Positions 1 to 6,681 of a DNA stretch of 20,715 bases are shown piece by piece. Source of the stretch: Acidobacteriota bacterium (GTDB lineage: Bacteria > Acidobacteriota > Terriglobia > Bryobacterales > Bryobacteraceae); contig QHXU01000051.1 of assembly GCA_003223065.1 (NCBI GenBank), positions 3,427 to 24,141 on the forward strand. The letters are read 5' to 3'. Both the position numbers and the translations under genes were made by a program. How positions within the stretch are numbered: position 1 is the first letter of the stretch; each line of letters starts with the position of its first letter. The notes under the pieces are model-generated. The model was not told the DNA's origin. It saw nothing but the letters and a program-made list of their open reading frames with translations, and ran no database searches.

Positions 1-273
1 GACGAGGACGTCGATGTCCAGAACTTCCGTGAGGTGGCCTGGAAAGTGCTGAACAACATCGATCCGGAGCGCGACATCCAGTTCGTCATGGGCCCCATCG
101 ATTCACTGGATCATTCGAGCCGCCTTCCCAATTACGGTTCGAAGATGGGTGTCGATGCGACCCGCAAATGGCCCGCGGAGGGTTTCAAGCGCCCTTGGCC
201 CGGCGTGATCCGCATGTCGGAGGACGTCCGCCACCGCGTGGATGAGCTTTGGAAGAGGGCTGGGCTGGGGTAG
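1..273 (+). CDS. UbiD-family decarboxylase, C-terminal fragment
   Basis: Only the last 90 codons are present; the reading frame is already open at base 1 and ends at TAG 271-273. The encoded end (FREVAWKVLNNIDPERD, then GPIDSLDHSS, GSKMGVDATRKWP and a terminal RVDELWKRAGLG) matches the C-terminal part of UbiD-type decarboxylases, the prenylated-FMN enzymes that decarboxylate 4-hydroxy-3-polyprenylbenzoate or related aromatic acids in quinone biosynthesis. The GxKMGxDATxK stretch is a family hallmark near the C-terminus. The catalytic Glu/Arg region lies upstream of the window, so the substrate cannot be judged. The gene is followed after 12 bases by tRNA-His, with no terminator visible between them. 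Confidence 0.82.
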   Translation, partial: DEDVDVQNFREVAWKVLNNIDPERDIQFVMGPIDSLDHSSRLPNYGSKMGVDATRKWPAEGFKRPWPGVIRMSEDVRHRVDELWKRAGLG

Positions 274-285
274 AATAGGTCAGAC

Positions 286-363
286 GGCGGCTGTAGCTCA
301 GTTGGTAGTAGCGCCAGATTGTGGTTCTGGATGTCGTGGGTTCGAATCCCACCAGCCGCCCCA
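286..363 (+). tRNA. tRNA-His (anticodon GTG), CCA encoded
   Basis: A full cloverleaf can be drawn. The acceptor stem GCGGCTG (287-293) pairs with CAGCCGC (353-359), and the extra G at -1 (286) pairs with C73 (360), the identity mark of tRNA-His. The anticodon stem CCAGA/TCTGG (314-318/326-330) holds the loop TTGTGGT with anticodon GTG at 321-323. The T arm is GTGGG-TTCGAAT-CCCAC (336-352), and CCA is encoded at 361-363. The D arm is slightly unusual: one extra base relative to the common form leaves three Watson-Crick pairs (GCT with AGC) and a C-T mismatch. Confidence 0.96.
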
Positions 364-502
364 ATCCTTGTCGTTCCACTCTGTTGCACAGCAGGACCTT
401 GGAATCGATTAATTTTTGTTGATCCGTTCCGCACCGGAAAGTTGGCTCTCGCTTTCACGGAAAGTACATGTATACTGTAAAAAGTGCAGACGGTGCAGAA
501 CT

Positions 503-544
503 GCCGAGCTTAACCCGCGGCGGAAATGTCCGCTCTAGCTCGGC
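503..544 (+). promoter_or_regulatory. Long hairpin in the leader of the 112-residue ORF
   Basis: Perfect outer arms GCCGAGCT (503-510) and AGCTCGGC (537-544) enclose a second perfect stem, GCGGA (520-524) with TCCGC (529-533) around an AATG loop. The structure ends 15 bases before the ATG at 560, and the presumed ribosome-binding GGGGG (546-550) lies directly after it. No T run follows, so it is not a classic intrinsic terminator. A TATACT at 471-476 could be a -10 box upstream, but I see no convincing -35 at proper spacing. The role as a translation or transcription control element is inferred. Confidence 0.45.
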
Positions 545-559
545 TGGGGGCTTCGCAAC

Positions 560-898
560 ATGATGAATCTAGAAGGCTCGCCCCGTGGGCCAGGGAATAT
601 AGAACGGGGCTATCCAATTCCGATCCATGACTTCAACGCGGCGTTGACGGACTTAGATTTTCGTTCCGCGCAATGGTACCGCGCAAACTACGGAGAGACG
701 TGTCGAATCTGCATTGAATCCGGCGCCAGCCGCCAGTTCATGCTGACGATGCTGGAATACCTGATGGGGTTGCAACGGACAGGAGGCGATTTTTCGGTTC
801 CTCTGGTCCTGGTTGCAGCCACGATGCTCCAGACAGGTTATATGATCGGGAGAAGACGAGCCGAAGCTGAAATTCTAGAAGGCTGGATGAAGCTTTAG
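560..898 (+). CDS. Hypothetical protein, 112 residues
   Basis: I do not recognise this protein. The ATG at 560 is preceded by GGGGG nine bases upstream; a second in-frame ATG follows at once. The sequence has ordinary soluble-protein composition. It has a polar N-terminal part, a central stretch with YRANYGETCRICIESG, and a C-terminal hydrophobic run (VPLVLVAATMLQTGYMIG, about residues 80-97) followed by charged residues (RRRAEAEILEGW). That run could be one membrane helix or a buried helix. There is no signal peptide. The gene is isolated: a structured leader lies before it and a 9-bp hairpin just after it (907-930). Its GC content seems lower than that of its neighbours, which may point to a different origin, but I did not compute this. 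Coding status rests on the start signal, the hairpin boundaries and the natural composition. Confidence 0.6.
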   Translation: MMNLEGSPRGPGNIERGYPIPIHDFNAALTDLDFRSAQWYRANYGETCRICIESGASRQFMLTMLEYLMGLQRTGGDFSVPLVLVAATMLQTGYMIGRRRAEAEILEGWMKL

Positions 899-906
899 CC
901 CGCGCC

Positions 907-930
907 ACGCACTCCTTCTCCGGAGTGCGT
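907..930 (+). terminator. Terminator-like hairpin after the 112-residue ORF
   Basis: Arms ACGCACTCC (907-915) and GGAGTGCGT (922-930) are perfectly complementary over 9 bp with a 6-base loop, starting 8 bases after the stop codon at 896-898. No T tract follows, so the termination efficiency is uncertain; the position strongly suggests a 3'-end structure. Confidence 0.5.
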
Positions 931-997
931 ACACTACCCAATCGCCTAAATTTCCTGGCTTTCGTGGTCCCTCGGCTCTTCGCCTTGCGGGCTCGGA

Positions 998-1041
998 GCC
1001 GTGAATGAACTCGAATGCGTTGGTTCGCGTTCATTCACGGC
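998..1041 (-). terminator. 13-bp inverted repeat at the 3' end of the protease gene
   Basis: GCCGTGAATGAAC (998-1010) and GTTCATTCACGGC (1029-1041) form a perfect 13-bp inverted repeat with an 18-base spacer. The right arm covers the TGA at 1031-1033 that ends the long protease frame. If the protease actually ends at the alternative stop (1053-1055), the whole hairpin lies downstream of the gene, as expected for a 3'-end structure. A further pair, CGGCTC (973-978) and GAGCCG (996-1001), overlaps it and could form an alternative stem. No T run is present on either side. Confidence 0.45.
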
Positions 1042-3319
1042 CGGGCAATGCCTCACCAGACTCCGACCGGCACTTGGCCATGGTATGCGTGCGGGCCAAA
1101 TGACGATCCCAGCTGGCCAAACGGATAAGCGCCAAGTCCGCCGCCAAGTTGGGCATACGCACTGTAGAGAGCGGGATTGACTGCAAATTGTGACAACGGG
1201 CCGAACGGACTCCAGCCCATTTGACACCAGTTGCGGGTAGGTTGCCGAACATCCCACCAAAGACCGGCATCATGCCCTGGCGCGGTACCAATCCGATCGC
1301 GACCAGCACATCCGGCACTCCGAATCCGGTACGGCGCGGATCGCCCAGGTTCAGCGGCTGGCCGCTGGACTTCAGGACTTGGAACAGCCGGTCCACACGG
1401 TCGGCGTTTCGTATCCTAAACGGACCTTGGAAATCCGGATGATGCGCGAGCACCAGAGCGGCCAACCCGGTCACATGCGCAGCCGCCATTGACGTTCCAT
1501 CCCAGACTGCGTAATTGTTCGGCGGTACGGAGGAAAGAATGGCGACGCCCGGAGCGGCGACTCCAACCTCGGGACCGAAGCACGTGAACCTCGGCGAGAA
1601 GAATCCGGCGCCGTCCGGTATGGTCACGGTCTGCGCGTGGTAGCTGTCCGGCGGGAATTCGCCCAGTCTGCCGATTGCCGTGACCGCCAGGACGTTGGGT
1701 GAGGATGCCGGATACTCCACAGGGCCGCCCGAGTTGCCCGCCGCCACGATGCATGCGATTCCGAGACGCTTCGCTCGCAGAATCTCCTGCTCGAGCACCT
1801 CAGACGGCTCGTTTCCGCACAAGCTCAGGTTTACCACGTCGATCTGCTTTTCGATACAGTACTCCAGCGTGTCGATCAGCTGGCTGATCTGCCCGCCCGG
1901 AAAGAGCTTGCAGACGTGGATCTCGGCATCCGGAGCGAAGCCGCGGATACCGATCGCGTTGTCGGCGCCCGCTATGATTCCCGCGCAGTGTGAACCGTGC
2001 GAGAACGCGTCCTGGTTCCAGGAGGCTGGATCGCTTTTCTTGTTGATGATATCGAAGCCGAATCTGATGCCTTGTAGGTCAAAGTGGCTGGTCGCCACGC
2101 CCGAATCCACGATGCCGACTTTGATTCCCTGACCGCGGTAGTTCCCGGGCAACTGGTCGAGCCGCATTACTTTTTGGCCCCAACCCAGCACTTGTTGCCG
2201 GGGGAAATCCGTGAAGGACTCCGATAGTGGCCGCAGAAAGACAATATTCGGCTCTTTGGGGTCGAGCGCAGGTTGAGCCTGGTAGAAGGTCCAGTAATCA
2301 GATTTCGGTTTGACGTACAAACCGCGCACGGACTGAGCTGTCTCGCCCAACAGGGACAACGTTACTTGTCCCCGTTCGTCGGTGACGCCACTGGCCTGCA
2401 GTGAACTGCCGAAGAGATACACCTCGGCTTCCTTAACCGGGGCATTGTCTTTCCCCAAGATGGTGATCACAGTAGACAAAGCCGGACCACCGGCAGGTGC
2501 GGTGCCTGTTACCATGGCTGGTTGCGCGTCGAACAGCGTAAGATGCAAGGGCTGGTCCCGTTCCACGATCAACTGTCCGCGGCTCTGCTGCTTCAGAATC
2601 TCTGCTTTGTCGTCTGCTATCCTGGCGACGACAACATTCGGCACTCCCCCCAAGCCATCGGCCAATGTTCCCACTAAGCCCTTTGGCCCGATGCTCTCCA
2701 CGACCTCGATGTCCGGACTGGAACGCAACGCTTGTTCGATGAAATCGAACGCCCCAGGCTGAAATCCCATCGGCTGCATCATCCCATCTATTCGCCGCGT
2801 TCCGATAAGGAATTGCCGCTTGCCGCTGCTGAGCACTTTGCCTGGCGGCGTCGCTCCAGCGGTCCGGGTCGAGCTTCCCTGCGGCGTAGGCCCGGATCGG
2901 CCTGAAGCCGCTTGCGCGCTCATCGCCGGTGATGATGATTGTGTCTGTTCGGGTTTGTCTGGCATTTCGCTATCCTTTTCTCGTGGTTGTTCCGTTGTTT
3001 TCACAGGGGTATGCCGCCCGGATCCTTCCTCTGCCTGGCCAGCTTTGCCTCCCTTTGGACCTCCACGCGGTTGGTTGAGCGGTGCAGAACGCTCCTGTTC
3101 AATGATCACTTGGCCGGCAAAGCGCTGCTTCAGCGTGGCAGCCTGTTCATCCCCCATTCCGACCACCAATGTATGGGGCTCGCCTGTCGGACCAACTTCA
3201 TCCAATAGCTCCATCGTTGGGTCGGCATTGACAATACTGCGAAAGTCGCTGAGTCTCTCCGGCTCTTGCGACTTAATCAAATAACGCTTTGTCTGTCGGG
3301 CAGAATTGCTCGGTGGCAT
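1031..3319 (-). CDS. Multidomain subtilisin-like serine protease (S8), apparent 3' frameshift
   Basis: The protein has the catalytic residues of a subtilase: Asp405 (VGIVDSGVATSH), His441 (HGSHCAG), oxyanion Asn529 (AAGNSGG) and Ser610 (GTSMAAAH). Before the catalytic domain (about 375-680) lie two related modules, residues 11-80 and 167-260. Each starts KR-x-x-LI and contains a VES/DEVGP-type turn and a QVIIE/QLIVE strand, and they resemble duplicated inhibitor-I9-like propeptides. A Pro/Ser/Gln/Thr-rich linker (82-166) separates them. Residues 280-365 look like a transthyretin-type beta-sandwich (GKDNAPVKEAEVYLFG, GVTDERGQVTLSL). There is no signal peptide, so the enzyme is either cytoplasmic or exported by another route. 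After about residue 700 the composition turns abnormal; another frame (1053-1220) encodes a sensible Gly/Tyr/Phe-rich tail, so the true end is probably 1053. It lies 131 bases downstream of the repeat-protein gene, in the same direction. Confidence 0.88.
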   Translation of the reverse strand: MPPSNSARQTKRYLIKSQEPERLSDFRSIVNADPTMELLDEVGPTGEPHTLVVGMGDEQAATLKQRFAGQVIIEQERSAPLNQPRGGPKGGKAGQAEEGSGRHTPVKTTEQPREKDSEMPDKPEQTQSSSPAMSAQAASGRSGPTPQGSSTRTAGATPPGKVLSSGKRQFLIGTRRIDGMMQPMGFQPGAFDFIEQALRSSPDIEVVESIGPKGLVGTLADGLGGVPNVVVARIADDKAEILKQQSRGQLIVERDQPLHLTLFDAQPAMVTGTAPAGGPALSTVITILGKDNAPVKEAEVYLFGSSLQASGVTDERGQVTLSLLGETAQSVRGLYVKPKSDYWTFYQAQPALDPKEPNIVFLRPLSESFTDFPRQQVLGWGQKVMRLDQLPGNYRGQGIKVGIVDSGVATSHFDLQGIRFGFDIINKKSDPASWNQDAFSHGSHCAGIIAGADNAIGIRGFAPDAEIHVCKLFPGGQISQLIDTLEYCIEKQIDVVNLSLCGNEPSEVLEQEILRAKRLGIACIVAAGNSGGPVEYPASSPNVLAVTAIGRLGEFPPDSYHAQTVTIPDGAGFFSPRFTCFGPEVGVAAPGVAILSSVPPNNYAVWDGTSMAAAHVTGLAALVLAHHPDFQGPFRIRNADRVDRLFQVLKSSGQPLNLGDPRRTGFGVPDVLVAIGLVPRQGMMPVFGGMFGNLPATGVKWAGVRSARCHNLQSIPLSTVRMPNLAADLALIRLASWDRHLARTHTMAKCRSESGEALPGRE

Positions 3320-3450
3320 TCCAGGTACCCGGAATCTCCATGCTGACGAACATGTGGAGCAGGTCTACCGGCACGCCGCTCTTCGTGACGCGCTAATCAA
3401 CAGACCCGCTCCACATCATTGCGAACTTGCGGGTGGCAGGCTCGCGTTCG

Positions 3451-4113
3451 TCAATACCAGGGCGTGCCCATCCCTATTTGACTTTGAAATGGCAGCCGTC
3501 CGATGTGGCCGATGCCGCCACCGAGCGGTCCACCCAACAACCCGCCGAACGGCTGCCCGATCGGGTTCACCAGACTACCGAGAAGTCCCGGTTGTACAAG
3601 TTGCTGCGCGAGTTGAGCCTGCTGCGCGAGCTGCGTCAGATGTGCAAGCTGGGTCAGCTGAGCAAGCTGCGCCAGATGCGCGAGTTGAGCCTGCTGAATG
3701 TAAATGCTGGTCACTGGGTCCACGACACCGAAAGGCAGCATGCGTCCAAGCTGGCCGATGCCGCCGCTAATCGGACTGCCCAAGAGACCGCCGATCGCGC
3801 CGAACGGCTGCCCGATCGAACCCGTCAGGTTGCCCAAAAGCGCCTGTGGCCCAAGCTGGGCCTGCTGTGCGAGTTGAGCTTGCATCAGGTAGGCGTTCGT
3901 CACCGGGTCGGTTAAGGGCAGCGTGGATCCGCCGATCCCGCCAACAGTTGGAATCTGCCTTCCAATCCCTGTGTTGCCCAACAGTCCGCCTATGCCGCTA
4001 CCGATCACCCCGCCTAATGGATTTCCTAACAGGCCGCCTAAGAAGCCCTGTGATGCAAGCTGAGGCGCGTACGCTCCCGTCACACCAGGGTATCCTTGTT
4101 GAATTCCGTCCAT
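3451..4113 (-). CDS. Gly/Leu/Gln/Ala-rich duplicated protein, 220 residues, unknown function
   Basis: I do not recognise a family. The ATG at 4113 has AAGGAGG upstream, an ideal Shine-Dalgarno but spaced 14 bases away. The protein is almost free of charged residues and contains two long repeat units. Unit 1 (about 69-129) and unit 2 (132-209) both run DPVT-x-x-Y, QAQLA, LLG, IGQPFG, GGLLG, GGIG and GR-(M)LPF. Unit 2 is enlarged by a run of QLA/HLA/QLT triplets (about 142-174). The N-terminal 60 residues are also rich in GGLLG and GIGG. There is no Sec or lipoprotein signal. Such low-complexity, Gly/hydrophobic sequence suggests a self-assembling or surface-layer-like material, a scaffold, or a protease substrate; all of this is inference. 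It is the first gene after a strong promoter and is followed by the S8 protease, whose probable tail shares its motifs. Confidence 0.82.
   Translation of the reverse strand: MDGIQQGYPGVTGAYAPQLASQGFLGGLLGNPLGGVIGSGIGGLLGNTGIGRQIPTVGGIGGSTLPLTDPVTNAYLMQAQLAQQAQLGPQALLGNLTGSIGQPFGAIGGLLGSPISGGIGQLGRMLPFGVVDPVTSIYIQQAQLAHLAQLAQLTQLAHLTQLAQQAQLAQQLVQPGLLGSLVNPIGQPFGGLLGGPLGGGIGHIGRLPFQSQIGMGTPWY
3592..3700 (-). repeat. Triplet (Gln-Leu-Ala) coding repeat inside the 220-residue protein
   Basis: On the minus strand this stretch encodes consecutive QLA, HLA, QLT and QQAQLA units, a 9-base periodicity visible on the plus strand as recurring GCTGCGCCAGATG / GCTGAGCAAG type words. The copies are diverged, so it is an old or selected repeat rather than a fresh slippage product. 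The other repeat unit of the protein lacks this expansion. Confidence 0.7.
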
Positions 4114-4191
4114 GATGATTTTTCGAACCTCCTTATTTATTCACGAAATTTAAGGGTTAACGCCCAGACATTTTGGTGCCGTACGGTTGTG

Positions 4192-4220
4192 AGAATATCA
4201 AACCCGATATTCGCAGTCAA
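4192..4220 (-). promoter_or_regulatory. Sigma70-type promoter with embedded 7+7 inverted repeat
   Basis: On the minus strand, TTGACT (4220-4215) and TATTCT (4197-4192) are separated by exactly 17 bases, placing transcription start near 4185, about 70 bases before the ATG at 4113. An inverted repeat GAATATC (4193-4199) / GATATTC (4206-4212) with a 6-base gap lies across the -10 box and the spacer. That is the usual position for a repressor operator. It would serve the repeat-protein/protease unit. Confidence 0.65.
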
Positions 4221-4598
4221 GCTGAAAATTACGGGAAATTTGTCAGTTCTCTTTCGACATCAAGTGTTTACGGAATATTATTTTGTGGGGTGTAACTGTT
4301 AACCAAGCCTCGGGCAGAGCGAGCCGATTTTGCGAAATATTTTTGTATCCAAGAGCGTCCCGGCAACGTCGAAGGGCGAGCCAGCGCCGCGAGTACCGTC
4401 GCCGATGTGCGAATAACTTGTGAGGCGGCGCCACCTGGACCACATCGGACGAAGTAATTCATGAGCGAACAGTGGTCAAATACGACTAATGAATACCTGC
4501 AGCAGCCCTCGTGTAGTTCGCAGTCGTACACGTCGATGACACCCAGTCTGACATCATTGGGGGATTTCGTTACCGTGGAGCCGGGCGGCTTGAATATT
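4221..4598. other. Intergenic stretch with no recognised gene
   Basis: This separates the repeat-protein promoter from the 3' end of the NHL-protein gene. It is more AT-rich near 4221-4345 than the surroundings. A minus-strand frame stays open from about 4570 to 4268 (with a Cys-rich part DVYDCELHEGCC) but has no convincing start codon or ribosome-binding site, so I do not call it. A 6-bp inverted repeat CGTGTA/TACACG (4510-4515/4527-4532) is the only structure I noted. Confidence 0.5.
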
Positions 4599-5882
4599 CT
4601 ACAAAGGGCTCTTTGCGTTTTTCGGCCACACAACGCCCTGATCTTTCTTGGCGACCGGCGCCAGGCCTTTGTATATGAACTTTTGCACACGCTGACCCCG
4701 GTAGGTCTCCGTGGTGAAGATGTTGCCTTTCGAATCGGTGGCAATGCTGTGGACGCCGTAGAATTCACCGGGCTGGCGTCCTCCTTCTCCGAAGCTTGTT
4801 AGCACTTCGAGCGATTCGCGATCGAGAATGTGCACCCTGTCGTTCTCCCCGTCCGCAAGATAGATGTACTTCTGCTGCGGATCCTTCGAGAAAGCGATGT
4901 CCCACACCGAGCCCGAGCCGAGCGTGTCTTTATTGAAGAACGCTTCCTTCACAAAGGCGCCGTCGGGCTTGAACACCTGGATCCGGTCGTTGACACGGTC
5001 GCAGACATACAACAGGCCGTCGTGCGAGAGTTCGACGCAGTGCACGGGATTGCGGAATTGCTGAGCGGGCGGATCATTCGGATTGTAGGGACCCAGGTTC
5101 GTGTCGTCCGGCTTGTGCCCGTATGCTCCCCAATGCCGCTTGTACTTGCCGGTGTCCGCATCGAACACGATCACCCGGTGATTGCCATAGCCATCGGCGA
5201 CATAGACTTCATTGGTCTTGGAGTCGACAAACGTTTTGGCGGGTAGCCTCAGGTTCTCGACATCATCGCTACCCTTGCTGTGGCCGGGCTTGCCGATCTG
5301 CATCAGGAATTTCCCGTCCTGCGTGAATTTCAGGATCATGTTGTCCTTGAAGCTGTTGAAGCCTTCGACTCGCGCATCCCGGCTCCTGCCCGCCGCGGCA
5401 GGCTCTTCGTCAGAGCCGCCCACTGCGCCGCGAGCACTCTGTGGACCGCGTCCGTTGCCGCCAATCCAAACATTTCCCTTGTAATCGACTGTGATTCCGT
5501 GGTTCGATTCCGGCCAATCGTAACCATTGCCAGGACCGCCCCAGTGCCCGATGAGGTTGCCCGCTTGATCAAACTCGAGAACGGGCGGGGCCGGAGCGCA
5601 GCATTGAGCAGTGGGCGGGTTCGTTGTGGCGTGCCGCTCGCCCGGTTCGAGCGAACCGGCTCGATGAATGATCCAGATGTGGTCCTGCGCATCGACCGAC
5701 ACTCCGATGGTTTGACCGAGGATCCAGTGGTTCGGCAGCGGCTTCGGCCACATCGGGTCCACTTCAAACCTCGGCGCGGCGACTGTCGCGGCGTGAACCC
5801 TTTTTTCAAGCATGGCTGAGGCCACTGCCAGCACACCGAGGAACGCGACAAAAGCAAGACCAATACTCAGATCACGTTTCAC
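4599..5882 (-). CDS. Secreted NHL-repeat beta-propeller protein
   Basis: The start is taken as GTG at 5882-5880 because GGGAGGAG lies just upstream and because it gives a clean Sec signal peptide (MKRDLSIGLAFVAFLG..., cleavage probably after VHA near residue 31). A TTG at 5927 in the same frame would add 15 residues without a good ribosome-binding site. The mature 395-odd residues carry NHL-type blades, with recurrent motifs such as GVSVDAQDHIWIIHR, GITVDYKGNVWIGGNG, VYVADGYGNHRVIVFD, LLYVCDRVNDRIQVF, IYLADGENDRVHILD and GVHSIATDSKGNIF. This fold is shared with peptidyl-hydroxyglycine amidating lyases and many periplasmic or surface proteins of soil bacteria; no specific reaction can be assigned. 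It diverges from the cupin gene at 6025. The gene ends at TAG 4599-4601. Confidence 0.85.
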   Translation of the reverse strand: MKRDLSIGLAFVAFLGVLAVASAMLEKRVHAATVAAPRFEVDPMWPKPLPNHWILGQTIGVSVDAQDHIWIIHRAGSLEPGERHATTNPPTAQCCAPAPPVLEFDQAGNLIGHWGGPGNGYDWPESNHGITVDYKGNVWIGGNGRGPQSARGAVGGSDEEPAAAGRSRDARVEGFNSFKDNMILKFTQDGKFLMQIGKPGHSKGSDDVENLRLPAKTFVDSKTNEVYVADGYGNHRVIVFDADTGKYKRHWGAYGHKPDDTNLGPYNPNDPPAQQFRNPVHCVELSHDGLLYVCDRVNDRIQVFKPDGAFVKEAFFNKDTLGSGSVWDIAFSKDPQQKYIYLADGENDRVHILDRESLEVLTSFGEGGRQPGEFYGVHSIATDSKGNIFTTETYRGQRVQKFIYKGLAPVAKKDQGVVWPKNAKSPL

Positions 5883-6024
5883 GATTCTCCTCCCGCATTC
5901 CCTTACGTAGGTACGCTTAGCCTTCAATCGGCTCCTGGTTCATCTTACTCGGTGAACGTACCGTTTAAAATGGGTGCCGGGCCGGACATCGCTTGGGTGG
6001 TAATTCCCGGAGGAGGAGAAGGTT

Positions 6025-6642
6025 ATGCGGAACGTGAAGACGGCGCACCGGGCAATGCTAGGTGCGATTACATTGATGTTCGCGCTGTCGGCCCAGGAAC
6101 CCACGTGCCATCGCTGTTCCGCCACCTTTATTGGCACCAGCGAGCTTCAGGCCTACCTGAAGCGAGCCGTCGAAAACGATCTGGTCGATCAGCAGGTTCG
6201 CTCGGTCGACTTGGGTAAAACACAACTCGCCCTCGGGATCGTACATCGCGGCAGGTTGCCGGCGCCGGCGAAAGATTCGGTTGCCGAGCACGACCTGATC
6301 AGTGAGGTGTACCACGTCATTGATGGTTCCGCGACGCTGGTAACCGGTCCCGATCTGGTCGATCCGCAGCGCAGACCGTCGAACCTGCAGACTGTCAGGG
6401 AGTTCAACGGTCCGGGCAACAACGCTCGCTCCATTCGGAACGGAGTGACCCACAACCTCAAAGCAGGCGACGTCATCATCATTCCCGCCGGCACTGGACA
6501 CTGGTTTACCAGGATCGATGATCACATTACGTACCTGATAGTGCGGATCGATCCTGACAAAGCGGTCCCGCTGAAGGACGAAGCCGCATCACAGGCCTAC
6601 CTTCGCAGCCCGGTCAAAAAGGGCAGCGGCAAAGAGCGATGA
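6025..6642 (+). CDS. Secreted cupin-domain protein
   Basis: The ATG at 6025 follows GGAGGAGGAGAAGG closely. Residues 1-23 form a signal peptide (basic start, then AMLGAITLMFALSA), and the mature part begins with a CHRC pair. A single cupin barrel spans about 65-175. Motif 1 is EHDLISEVYHVIDGSATLVTG, offering His89, Glu94 and His97 as possible metal ligands. Motif 2 is GDVIIIPAGTGHWF with His159. The function of the family member is unknown; such proteins may bind a metal and a small ligand or act as isomerases or dioxygenases. It is transcribed away from the NHL-propeller gene, with 142 bases between the two starts. Both products are predicted to leave the cytoplasm. Confidence 0.82.
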   Translation: MRNVKTAHRAMLGAITLMFALSAQEPTCHRCSATFIGTSELQAYLKRAVENDLVDQQVRSVDLGKTQLALGIVHRGRLPAPAKDSVAEHDLISEVYHVIDGSATLVTGPDLVDPQRRPSNLQTVREFNGPGNNARSIRNGVTHNLKAGDVIIIPAGTGHWFTRIDDHITYLIVRIDPDKAVPLKDEAASQAYLRSPVKKGSGKER

Positions 6643-6681
6643 GCGGACAGCTTAGAATAGTCTAGGTAGGTGCCAATCATT

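Noticed and set aside
442..476. TTGGCT ... TATACT as a promoter for the 112-residue ORF
   Set aside because: The spacing is about 23 bases, too long for sigma70; no better -35 was found, so only the -10-like box is mentioned.
998..1041. 13-bp inverted repeat as the end of a mobile element
   Set aside because: There is no transposase, no second copy and no target duplication; its position at the 3' end of a gene fits a transcript-end hairpin better.
2820..3284. Plus-strand open frame of 154 codons opposite the protease gene
   Set aside because: It lies antisense to the propeptide modules and linker, has no ribosome-binding site, and its composition mirrors the GC-rich complement of the real gene.
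3592..3900. Periodic short repeats as a CRISPR array
   Set aside because: The period is 9 bases, in frame, and encodes a protein repeat; there are no spacers of uniform size and no cas genes.
4268..4768. Minus-strand frame of 166 codons between the repeat-protein gene and the NHL gene
   Set aside because: Its first third lies inside the NHL gene in another frame, and the remaining part has no start codon with a ribosome-binding site. The Cys-rich segment is curious but not enough for a call.
4830..5819. Several long plus-strand open frames opposite the NHL gene
   Set aside because: The minus-strand protein has a signal peptide and clear NHL blades; the opposite frames lack starts with ribosome-binding sites and show no recognisable motifs.
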